Positions 50,724 through 60,130 of a DNA stretch of 64,000 nucleotides are shown piece by piece; position 1 is the first letter of the stretch, and each line of letters opens with the position of its first letter. Where the stretch lies: the NCBI RefSeq assembly GCF_004027225.2, contig NC_044288.2:22144744-22208743 (forward strand). The letters run 5' to 3'. This DNA comes from Strigops habroptila (taxonomy: Eukaryota; Chordata; Aves; Psittaciformes; Psittacidae). The translations under genes were made by a program, and so were the position numbers. The notes beneath the pieces are model-generated. The model had not been told where the DNA came from, made no database searches, and saw only the letters and a program-made list of their open reading frames with translations.

Positions 50724-52190
50724 AATTGCAATTTCAATGCTACAGTGGACATGACGGACCAGCTCCCACAGTGGAGTGCCAGCACTAACAGGTAAAATAG
50801 CACCCTTTCTCTCACCAGGGTGGCAATGGGTATTTTGGGATTAAATACCCTCACTGAGGAAGAGGAGATCCAGCATCTCCCAAAACAGACATGCTCAAGC
50901 CTCTAGGAGGGGAACAATGGCTCTTTGCTCCCACATCAGGACTATATGTGGAATTAACTAAAACGTATACCCGCTGTGACCTATATACATACTGGTGGTC
51001 ATCATAGCACAGGTATACACAGCCATAAGCCATCCTCCAAATTTGAGGGCAACACACATGTTGCATGCCAGGGAATGGCAGCACATGGGAACTGCAGGGA
51101 GGTTTGGACAGCTTCTCATGAAACGCTTCCTCCACGCAATACGCATGCGCCTTGAAATCCTGTTTCTCAGTGTTTTCCTCTCTAAAGCCTGCCCGACAAA
51201 CTGCTTAATTGAGCAGCCAGCACCAGCTGATGTTTTGTTTCAGCATGATTTAAAGCAAGGCAAAGGATTTTTGTTTGCTAAACTCCCTCCACCTTTTCAC
51301 AGTAGGGTTACGACAGCGACGTCTATTTTGCATAGACGGCGTCACCCCTCAGGAAGAAGCACTCGGGATGTTCAGGATCCGTTTTTTCTCCTGGGTTGGG
51401 TGCTGGGGATGAGCAGCAGCTCGTGGGTGGCAGCGTAGTTTGTCTTTGATCAGCCATAAGCAGGGAAAGCTCCTGCAGCTGCACTTGAAGCTGGAGATGT
51501 CTGAGCTACGGGCACCACCGAGAAGCACGCTTTTATGTCAAAACGACTTATAATAAGATTTTAAATTTGTTCGGGGAGCTGGAATGAAATATTTAAACAC
51601 AGCATCATAGTAGCATTTTATTCTCAGGAAAATGCTGAAATGCCATTTGCAAATCAGCAATGTTTAAAATTTCGCTTTGAAACAGCAGCATCTTTATGCA
51701 ACTGGTTTGTTTTTTTCTTTCCAGGAAGAAAGAAATGGAGGGAAAAACAGCTGAGAGATTGGCCATTTCCTCACAAATGAGACATCTGCTTTTCAGTCTG
51801 TTCTGGTGAGTCTGTTTGGAGCCATCATTCCCATTTGGAGCAAGAAGAATCAGCCTCCAGAGCAGCCTACGTTGTTGCATCCAGCATTCAAATTTCATTA
51901 TCTTTGTTTCTTGCGCTGACAACGAGACATTTAGGTTGGAGAACTCCACTGGGTATTAGAGCTGCTCTGAAGGGTTTGCACGATTTGGAATAAATGTCAT
52001 AAAAGAAATAGCAAGTTCTTGCATAAAAGCACGTCTGTCCTACTTTATTTCTTATTGGGGCAGTTTTTACTTTCTTTAGGTAGAGTTTATTCATTTGCAG
52101 TCCTCACTTTCCCTATGTATATATTGTATCTTGCTAAACACAAGAAGCCAGCTTACTTCAGTCCCTCCTCAACACTCTCATAGTTTCATA
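50724..52190. other. Anonymous non-coding DNA
   Basis: No supported gene. Frames at 50995-51438 (plus) and 51605-51949 (minus) have no recognisable domain. Confidence 0.55.
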
Positions 52191-52323
52191 TCAAGGCCAG
52201 GTTGGACGGGGCTTGGAGCAACCTGCTCTAGTGGAAGGTGTCCCTGCCCGTGGCAGGGGGTGGGAACTGGAGGAGCTTTAAGGTCCCTTCCAACCTAAAC
52301 CAGTCTGGGATTCTATGATTCTA
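52191..52323 (+). mobile_element. CR1 LINE, 3' end, about 133 bp
   Basis: Starts at TCAAGGCCAGGTTGGACGGG and ends CCAGTCTGGGATTCTATGAT. TTGGACGGGGCTTGGAGC lacks the six bases present in TTGGACACAGGGGCTTGGAGC of its relatives. The shorter form is also the usual one in other avian CR1s, so it may be a subfamily marker. Confidence 0.94.
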
Positions 52324-54000
52324 GATCCGAGTCCTTGCTGTTCCCAAGCAGCACACATCTCTGGGCACATAGCCCAGAGCCATCCAAGCCCTTTGGTGCC
52401 TTGGCCTGGGTGGCATTTGGGCCACACTGAAATTTCATCACTGTAAGTGCCTGAATTTGGAGAAGTGAATTAAACTATTTCCAATGGGAAAAGTAGTTCT
52501 TCTGGCATCTGAGAAACCTTAAAGAGTTATTCTATAATAGTGACCAAAATATACTTTAATTCAGTATCTTAGGAAGATCAAGAAGCCCCAAATCTCTTAA
52601 GATGATGTCTGATTAAAAAAAAAAAAAACAAAACACCAAACTTCTGATTTGTATACAGCTTGTTCATAGGGGGTTTTAACACAACATTCAAAGAACTGTA
52701 AGGATAAAGTGTTGGCAAGCAGCATAAAAAAACCTGCTTAAAAATAACACTGGAAGGTGTCAGAAGTACCTCATTTATCCCAGCCACTAAGGATCCAAAA
52801 TAGCTGATAGGGTTGAAAAGAGGAGTAGAGTAGGCATAAGAAAAACCCTTTCACACTGAAGGCAGGTCTAACTGGAGAGTGTAGGCTGAAGCATGCCTTG
52901 GCCAGTTAAAAGCACAATGATAATGCCAGGCTAGTACAAGATTTTAAGGCACAAAAGGCAGCTTCCTCAGCAGCCAACATGGACAGGACAGAGCTGGGAA
53001 TTTTCTAGTTCCCCGGCTCTAGGTGGGGCTGCAGTGGTCCTAGGGGTTTCTCTTTGGATCAAGCTGTCCTGTACATACCCAACATTTAGGAAGCCAGTAG
53101 ATCTCCATCTTGCAAGCACTGTTCTTCTAAATCCTCCCTGAGAGTCGAGCCAGTCTCTCACAAGCTGCAGATGCACTGTGAAATAGGACAAAATCAGCCT
53201 CTTTTAGCAATACAGTAATCAGGAGCTCACACTGTCTCCAGCTGATCCCAATTTCTCCATTAGTTCACCAGCTCACTGATGTTTCAGGCCCTGCTTTCTT
53301 GCTGATGAAGCTCCCACAGCCATTTCCAGCACCCAAACTTGCATCAGCCTCTTTGCTTCTCTCAGAGCCCACCTGCACCCATGGATCTCCCAAGCGAGTA
53401 AATGTGGCTGTGATTTCTTGTGCCCTAAAAGCAGATCCTAATCAATGATGTTCCCATCACACAGCACTTAAATTGTAGCCATGCTTGGAAACCTGCACAC
53501 AACTGCCAGCTGATGCTTTTGGCCCTGCGCCTGCCTTCCTCACCTGCTTCTTGCTGCTACAAACAGGGAGGCAAAACTCCTGTTATCATTGTGCAGGTGA
53601 TTAGAGGAAATTGCATTGCTCAAGCACTCAGTGGCTGCAGCCATGCTTCAGCTCTTGACTTGCCTGCTGGGAAGCTGCCAGAGAGAGGGAAGTGTAGGCA
53701 TAAAATGAATAGCAGAAGAGATTGCAGGTAATTATGTTTCTTAAGCTGTTAACAGGATTGGCCATTTGATAAATGAGAGGATTTGGGAATGTTTTGTCAC
53801 TGACAAGCCATTGTAAGATCCGAGTGGAAACGGGAGAGTTTCTCTTCCGTAGGATGAACAAGAGGGAAATTCTCCCGGGATGATTACAGACCATGAAATT
53901 CATCTGAAACCTGGATGCCAGCACACAGAGGCAAGAGAACAGATACAGGACTGCTTCTGCTGAGAAAAATGAACCAGGTCACTTACACAGAAAATTGATT
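52324..54000. other. Anonymous non-coding DNA with an A run
   Basis: No supported gene. A 14-base A run at 52615-52628 is followed by A-rich sequence. I found no retrocopy upstream of it. Confidence 0.55.
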
Positions 54001-54415
54001 TGGTTTTGGTGCCCCTCCAGTGTCCCCACAGGCTTTGGTTCATTTATCTTGCCCCTCCAAGCCCTGCATATGCTTGTTGGTGCCACCAAGGCCCCTCAAA
54101 TCCCTCCGTTTGCTTTTCAGTGCTTGGAATCCCTGGATCTCCCCTCTGGTTCCCCCAACCTCTTGGTTTGCTTTTGTGGTTTCCTAGCTAGCTGGAGATC
54201 TGAGAGGGAAACCAGCACTGCTGTTTGTCCCTCTCGAACAGTGCTTCTCAGGGTGGTTTTGGGTACCCCTAGAGCCCCTCTGTTTCTTTTCCAGTGCCCT
54301 CAAAGGCCTTGGGGTGCCTTTTGGGGTGCCCCAGAGCTTTCAGTCTGCTTTTTGGTGCTCCTGCCCTAGGAATCTGTGTACTTTGGTGCCCCCAGGAGCC
54401 TTCCATGTGCTCCCA
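54001..54415. repeat. Degenerate ~30-bp tandem repeat (minisatellite-like)
   Basis: GTGCC/GTGCT/GTACC anchors recur at 54009, 54049, 54080, 54120, 54149, 54241, 54272, 54294, 54314, 54326, 54355 and 54386. Most steps are 29-31 bases or a small multiple, with a few of 40, 22 or 12. The loose consensus is a CCCC-rich half followed by a CTGTTTGCTTTT-like half (for example GAGCCCCTCTGTTTCTTTTC at 54282). Copies are strongly diverged. A 124-codon frame runs through it with a repeating Phe-x-Cys-Pro flavour, which I attribute to the repeat itself. A shorter stretch of the same unit lies at 58468. Confidence 0.75.
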
Positions 54416-57169
54416 GGACTATCAGTCCCACCACATAGCAGCGAGGCAAGGACAGGACCCATGATCTCACAGCCATCAGCATGGGGATGGGAAGCAGGGT
54501 CACATCTTTTTAAGCCATTCACCAATGAGTTAGTCTGAAGCTGAAGGGCAGGATGAAACTGGACCTGGTTGAGGGGAGGGCAAGCAGGACCCAGGGACGG
54601 GGCATGAGTCTGCTCTCGTGTGAAGGGTTTTGCTCTGCAGCAAGGAGAGGTGGTGTCAGCAAAGTGAATCGCAGAGTTTAGTGTTAAAAACCACCTCAGA
54701 TGCCAGTGGCTCTCTGCCATGACCCTCTGGAGCCTACATCCTGCCTGGTACAGATCCTGCTGCCAGCCCAGCACTGGAGGTCAGAGAAAGTGGTAAGCAA
54801 AGAACAAATAAAACTCCCTTGTGCTGCTTTCAGGAGCTGCCTCCCCCAGTAAGGGATCAGAGCCCAAAGCAGACCCTGGTTGAGTGCAAGAGCAAAGGAG
54901 GAGGGAAAGGCTCTCCCAGGTTTCTATCACAGCTTTTCACTTCTTTGCTTTACCTGGATTTTAGCAGATAAAGCCAGGTTATTTGTATTGTTTTGGTTTC
55001 CCTGCAGTTATTAGCAAAGAAGGTTGCTGGGAAGAAGCTGGTAGCCCTCACATCTCATTTTCCCAGCTGGAGCTGTTTTTGCCGGGCCTTTCCTGAAATG
55101 GAGTAAAGAGCAAGCTGGGCTGAAGGGAATATCTGTGAAGGTAAAGAAACAGCCCCTTATGGCACTTACCCCCTGCAACGAAATGAAGAGTTGCCACACT
55201 GAGACAGCCCTTTTAGCTCCACCAGCACAGCAACAAGCCCTTTCTGATGCAGGAGCTGTGGGACAAGCTGAGAGTGAGGAGCAGGGCAAGGTCTGCTCCA
55301 GAGATCTGTTACTAGGCATTAAGTAAGCAATGCATTGAATAAACTGAAAGTCACCTTGTCTCAGTTGTGGCTTTGCTCCACTTTTTATTTCCAAGAGGAA
55401 AACCAGCCCAGTGTGATGCCAGCATGCTTGATTCCTGCTCAGCACTTGCTGTGGTGCAGCTCCTCAGCAAGGGCTGTGAGGAACTGGCAAACACAGGCCC
55501 TTTCCTCCTGTGGCAGCTCCTTAAGGAGTAAATGAAGACAAAATCTAGTTCCTGCTCCTTCAAACAGAGCCTCTGGAAAACAAGATCACTTACTTTTTGC
55601 GGTTCGAGATGAAGCCTAAAATGGTGGCCCCAAGCAGCTGATGGAGGGCGCGCAAAAGGTGAAATAGTTATTCTTAGCAATAAGCACTTAGGAAAACAGA
55701 GAAATAGCAGGAACAAAAAGTCCAGATGCTTTTCTCTACAGAAAATAGGTCTCAAACCCCTGCTTTCACCCAAGCAGGGTCACGCACATGGATATGTGCA
55801 CTGGGTTTGTGCAGCAGCCTCCAGCCAAGCCCTGGGCTTCACTTCTCCACACCCAGCAGGAGCTAGAGCTCCAGCCACAGCTGGGCAAGGTAAAAGCTCT
55901 GCCAAAGCTCATCCAAAAGCACAGGGCAGCCACAGGAACACAAGTGTCACCTTGAGTGGGTTGCAGTTCGAGCACAGAGATGCTTGCTCGTGCCAGCACA
56001 TTTAGGTAAGGAGGATGGTTTGCCAACCTGCTCCTGGGGCAGATAGATGAGAAAGACCTCCCAAAGGGCTGACCCACAGTGACAGCCTTTGCCATTTATA
56101 AACCCCTTTCCAGCCATGGGAACTAGAATGATCAGAAAAAGCTTTTATCTACAATGAAGAGCATCTGACAAGGGAAGGCTGAGCCGGCTGCACCTTCAGT
56201 CCCAGCCAGCCTTATAGGACATGCCCACAGGCAACCCCAGCACCACAAAGACGATCTCAGTCCAAAAGCCAACCACCACGCACTCCAAACAGCCTCAGCT
56301 CAGCAGATGACCCCCCCTCCCACAGCCCTCACACCCCTGTAGGTAAGCACCAGGTCTTCTGGGTGTTCCTCTCAAACTCTTCAGCTCAAATTTAACTGTG
56401 CTCCTACTTGTTTGACCCACATCAGCCCTTCCCATAGCGAGAGCACGGTCCAGCTCCCGCTTCTGCAGTCCAGCACTCTCTGCTTTCACAGCAGAGCCCC
56501 AAAAACAGCGCCAGCCGCCACCTCAGTCATGGGGAGCCCTGCAGAACCACCTGGGATCACTATGCCTCTGGCTAGCAGCAAAGGATCCTCTCCAGGACCC
56601 CCTGCCTAGACCTTCTGGGCACAACCAACCCACCAGGACTGGGGTACCCAGATGCCAAAGCCTCCCTGGGGCTTAGCTTTGGTCACTCACCACTCATCCA
56701 ACATCTCCTCCCAGGCACACATCCTTCCTTGGTCCCCATAGCATGAGGGCTGTGCTCCTTGCCTGGGACTTCTGATGTTTTACTACGGCAAAACAGTATC
56801 ATCTCTGCTGAAAGAAAAGCTCCTGGCGAGTAAATGAGGGTACAATCAGACCAACATGAGTCTCCAACAGCCCAGATCAGTCTCCTGCCCTGCAAACTCC
56901 AACTTAAATGCTGTTAGGGAACTGCTGAGGAAGAGCCCAATTCCCAGCAGCTTCCCAAAATGCCCTACCTGACAGGGAATAGCATGCACCATGTCCCATC
57001 TCACAGCACACCTCTTGTGCCCTGCACAGAGCTGCCTGCCCGACATGCACCCTGCCCCACAGACCCAAGGGGCAGGGATCCCAAATCATCCCCACACCGT
57101 GACAAGAACAGCATGTACTTTCTGCTCTTCCTCCAGAAGCCATGCTCAGGGAGGCTTTTCATGCAGGGT
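54416..57169. other. Anonymous non-coding DNA, moderately GC-rich
   Basis: No gene or recognised repeat in about 2.7 kb. Several 110-144-codon frames, mainly on the minus strand (54340-54774, 55011-55445, 55351-55773), overlap one another and have no domains. Confidence 0.55.
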
Positions 57170-57487
57170 CACTCCAAGCCCCTGTGTCCAACCTGGCCTT
57201 GAACACTGCCAGGGATGGGGCAGCCACAGCTTCTCTGGGCACCCTGTGCCAGCGCCTCAGCACCCTCACAGGGAAGAGCTTCTGCCTCAGAGCTCATCTC
57301 AATCTCCCCTCTGGCAGGTTAAAGCCATTCCCCTTGTCCTGTCCCTACAGGCCCTTGTCCAAAGCTCCTCTCCAGGTTTCCTGGAGCCCCTTTAGGCACT
57401 GGAGCTGCTCTAAGAGACCTTAGAGGAGACCCCTTCAGGAGCCTTCTCTTCTCCAGGTTCAACAAGTCCAACTCTCTTATCCCGACA
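57170..57487 (-). mobile_element. CR1 LINE fragment lacking its 3' tail, about 318 bp
   Basis: On the plus strand, homology begins at ACTCCAAGCCCCTGTGTCC and ends near CAACTCTCTTATCCCGACAG. It covers the antisense ORF2 C-terminus and part of the upstream region. The last ~95 bases of CR1 (terminal tail and TCTAGTGGAAGG block) are absent, unusual for an element copied from its 3' end. A small insertion or duplication is visible at 57410-57432, where AGAGACCTTAGAGG precedes the normal AGACCCCTTCAGG. Confidence 0.93.
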
Positions 57488-58467
57488 GCCCAGGGGAAGA
57501 GCTTGTGCCAAGGCAGGGGGATGTCTGCTCCTGGGAATAGAGAAACTGCTCCAGCTCCAAGGGGAGATACTTAAAATTACTGCAGTTTCCAGAGACAGAA
57601 AGAAAGAGACCAGCACAGCCACCTGATGTTGTACCTGCTCCGGAGGGGCAGTGAGAACTCAGGGTAGGGCATCGATTGATGTGAGAATAGAAGCAAGGAG
57701 GCAAGGCCTTAGAGGTGAGATAGTGCAATGTTAGTGGTTCATTCTTTACAGAGGAGGAGAAGGCAATACAATAAACCTTACTTCTAACAACACATGAAAA
57801 GAAATACAAGGACTTCAAAGGCTGCAGGACAGACTTACAGACATCCGTGCTGTTCATTAGTCTGTGCTCTTTCCCTTCAGAAGATTGTTCCCAAAAAAGA
57901 AGGTAAAGCACTCACCTGTACTCCCCCTCCAGCTCCAGAGGCACAGCAGCCCTGGCACAACCACAGCAACAAACTGCTCCAGGATGTGGCTGCTGCCTCC
58001 AGCCCTCCACTGTGTCCTTCGCCTCCCCTCAACCACAGCATCGCCGGCTCCATCCTGCTGGATAAATCATGTGCTCACTTTCTACTCTTTTATGGCAAAG
58101 CAGCTGTAGCATAAAAATGAGCTGAAATTGAAAACCCCCTCTTTTCCCCCCCTCCACATGTAGAGCACCTCAATCAACCTAGTTTGGTCCTGGCAACCTC
58201 CAGTCTCTTTCAACTATCCTTGTGGTCCTGTTTAAATATGTGAGTTCCTTTGCTTGGGAAGGGGTTATTCAAGAGTTGCCTTAGTGTCTTTCCGTAGGAA
58301 GACCTGTGAGTAACCTTACTAATCTATCTCTATTTTTTTTAAGCTGCTGTCCAGGTTAAGCTCCATGTAGCTATCAGAACCAGACACTAAGATGAAGGAA
58401 GGACTGTGTTTCTGCATGCTCACAAAAAGAAAAGGGAGTCATTTATAGTATTTCTTAAATTTCAAAT
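57488..58467. other. Anonymous non-coding DNA
   Basis: No supported gene or repeat. Overlapping frames on both strands at 57477-58114 are domain-free. Confidence 0.55.
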
Positions 58468-58567
58468 TCCCTTTGGTGCCCCTGAAGCCTTCATGTGGTT
58501 TTCAGTACTAACCAGAGCCCTCTGTTTGGCTGTCAGTGCCAAACCCCAGAGGCTTCTGTGTTCATTA
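58468..58567. repeat. Three units of the ~30-bp repeat also seen at 54 kb
   Basis: Anchors GTGCCCCTGAAG at 58476, GTACTAACCAGAG at 58505 and GTGCCAAACCCC at 58536 are 29 and 31 bases apart. GAGCCCTCTGTTTGGCTGTC resembles the 54 kb unit GAGCCCCTCTGTTTCTTTTC. The array ends where a CR1 copy begins at 58569, and I do not see it resume beyond that copy. Confidence 0.68.
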
Positions 58568-58568
58568 C

Positions 58569-58879
58569 CATAGAATCACAGACCAGTTGGGCTGGAAGGC
58601 ACCTTAAAGCTCCTCCAGTTCCAAGCCCCTGCCACGGGCAGGGACACCTTCCACTAGAGCAGGTTGCTCCAAGCCCCTGTGTCCAACCTGGCCTTGAACA
58701 CTGCCAGGGATGGGGCAGCCACAGCTTCTCTGGGCACCCTGTGCCAGCGCCTCAGCACCCTCACAGGGAAGAGCTTCTGCCTCAGAGCTCATCTCAATCT
58801 CCCCTCTGGCAGGTTAAAGCCATTCCCCTTGTCCTGTCCCTACAGGCCCTTGCCCAAAGCCCCTCTCCAGGTTTCTTGT
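58569..58879 (-). mobile_element. CR1 LINE, 5'-truncated, about 311 bp
   Basis: The plus strand begins CCATAGAATCACAGACCAGT (antisense tail) and runs inward to CAGGTTTCTTGT, the 5' break. The tail has CAGACCAGTTGGGCTGGAAGG in place of CCAGACTGGTTTGGGTTGGAAGG. The antisense ORF2 C-terminus is intact. The 5' truncation point nearly coincides with that of the 33042 copy. Confidence 0.95.
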
Positions 58880-59490
58880 GGTTTCTAAAACCTGTATCTG
58901 AATTTTTCTGAATATTTATGCCCCATGGAAAATGCTGTATTCAGACACGGGGAGGCTCTGTAGGTACCTAGACCAATATCTGGAGTGTTTAATCTCCCCT
59001 GACCATATCACAGCAGTATCACACAGAGACGCTTATGGGCACAGCACAGATCAGCCTAGTCAAAATGTCTAACTCTTCCCTCTGTTCTCTCTATTCTGGA
59101 TTTTGCATATTCTCACTCCTCCATCATAACGATGTGTGCCCATCTGCAAAAAGTGTCTTAAGGCTCCATTGCTTGCGAGCAACCAGAACCCTTGGATGAC
59201 AGATGAACCAGAAAGCAATAAGGAGGTTTTACATGCCCCAGCAATCGGTGCTGGAAGTAAGAGCAAAGGCTCCCTGCTGGAGGGAGGCTCAGCAAAGGCA
59301 GCATGCCTAGTACAGCATCCCTCTTCCAAACACCAGCCCCACTCCTCAGCCAAGACTGGAAAGGACAGGATGGCCAGTATCTTCAGTACCCCAGCACCTG
59401 ATGGAATAACTGAGACTTCCAAGTTAATCTAGTGGAAAGAGTTTTGAAACAACTTGAAGGAAGCAACATGAATATGCAGCAAATACAGTT
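58880..59490. other. Anonymous non-coding DNA upstream of the gypsy-like relic
   Basis: No supported gene. A frame at about 59136-59432 contains CKKCLKAP, which loosely recalls the zinc-binding part of an integrase. Its spacing from the downstream core is too long, so I do not include it in the relic. Confidence 0.45.
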
Positions 59491-60130
59491 GAAACCCGCT
59501 GTCTATTGAAATGGCTCATTAATACTGCACAGACAAAGCAAATGACTGATGCTTACTGCAGAGTTACCAGTGAACATATCTGTGCTTGGATTATCGAAGC
59601 AGTGCAGAATATGTCACCCCATATGGTTTGCCTGAAGAGGCTGTTTCAGATAATGGTTCTCGTGTTGTTTCCATGGAATTTCAATATTCCCCAGAAGACA
59701 CTCGCTGGAGCACTCCAGAGCAACCTTGTGTCATTTGGTACTGCATGAACTAGCAGAATGCTGGGTACGTACAATTAAAAGTGGATTACAGAAAAATAAT
59801 AATGAAGTTCAGACTTGAAAAAAGGAAGCATGCAATGTTTTCACTGGAATCAGGGAAGTAAAACCTAATTCCAACGTCATTCCTTAATGGAAAGTGTCCC
59901 TCACAAAATAATTTTATGTACATGGATAAAATTAATTAAAATCATTGGAAGAAAAGCAGCACAAGATTAAGTATCCACAAAATCTGCCGAGGCACCAGGG
60001 ATCTCTTGGCAGAAAGGATGGAAGGAAAGAACTGGGACTCGTGCTCCATCTGCTAATAATGAAAATGAAGAGATACAGTGGTGCGAGTACAAGAGAAAGG
60101 TTCACTAAGGAAAAGCCCTTCAGATTGAAG
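59491..60130 (+). mobile_element. Ty3/gypsy-like integrase fossil (inactivated)
   Basis: The key match is the frame at 59622-59657, which reads YGLPEEAVSDNG. This is the hallmark around the second catalytic Asp of Ty3/gypsy integrases (family pattern: GLPE, then SDNG), and a Met-Glu-Phe follows about five residues later. Other short matches are colinear. KWL at 59506 and TSEH upstream resemble the core start. IKSGLQK at 59774-59794 (a different frame) matches the segment after the third catalytic residue. SLGRK at about 60002 resembles the C-terminal SPAELL-GRK region. DTVVRVQEKG at 60072-60101 resembles the C-terminal GD-x-V-x-V motif. The blocks lie in at least three frames with stops between them, so no protein can be made. 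No LTRs, protease or reverse transcriptase are visible. Assignment to Ty3/gypsy is from motif knowledge; age and exact family are inference. Confidence 0.62.

Noticed and set aside
52615..52628. 14-base A run as the tail of a retrocopy
   Set aside because: No recognisable processed-gene sequence or target-site duplication beside it.
53995..54369. 124-codon frame with a repeating Phe-x-Cys-Pro pattern
   Set aside because: The periodicity is explained by the ~30-bp DNA repeat underneath. Unit lengths are not consistently multiples of three, so it is unlikely to be a protein repeat.
57142..57423. Recurring frame MLQAPVSNLALNTARDG..., also at 12705, 21156 and 58664
   Set aside because: It is the antisense reading of the CR1 3' region. 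Its recurrence reflects the repeat, not a gene family.
58604..58792. Recurring frame MSSEAEALPCEGAEALAQGAQ..., also at 12858 and 21273
   Set aside because: It is an out-of-frame sense reading of CR1. The genuine ORF2 remnant is the EAVAAPSLAVFKARLD frame.
59136..59240. CKKCLKAP segment as the zinc-binding domain of the gypsy-like integrase
   Set aside because: Distance to the SDNG motif is about 168 codons, far more than in the family. The required histidines are not visible.
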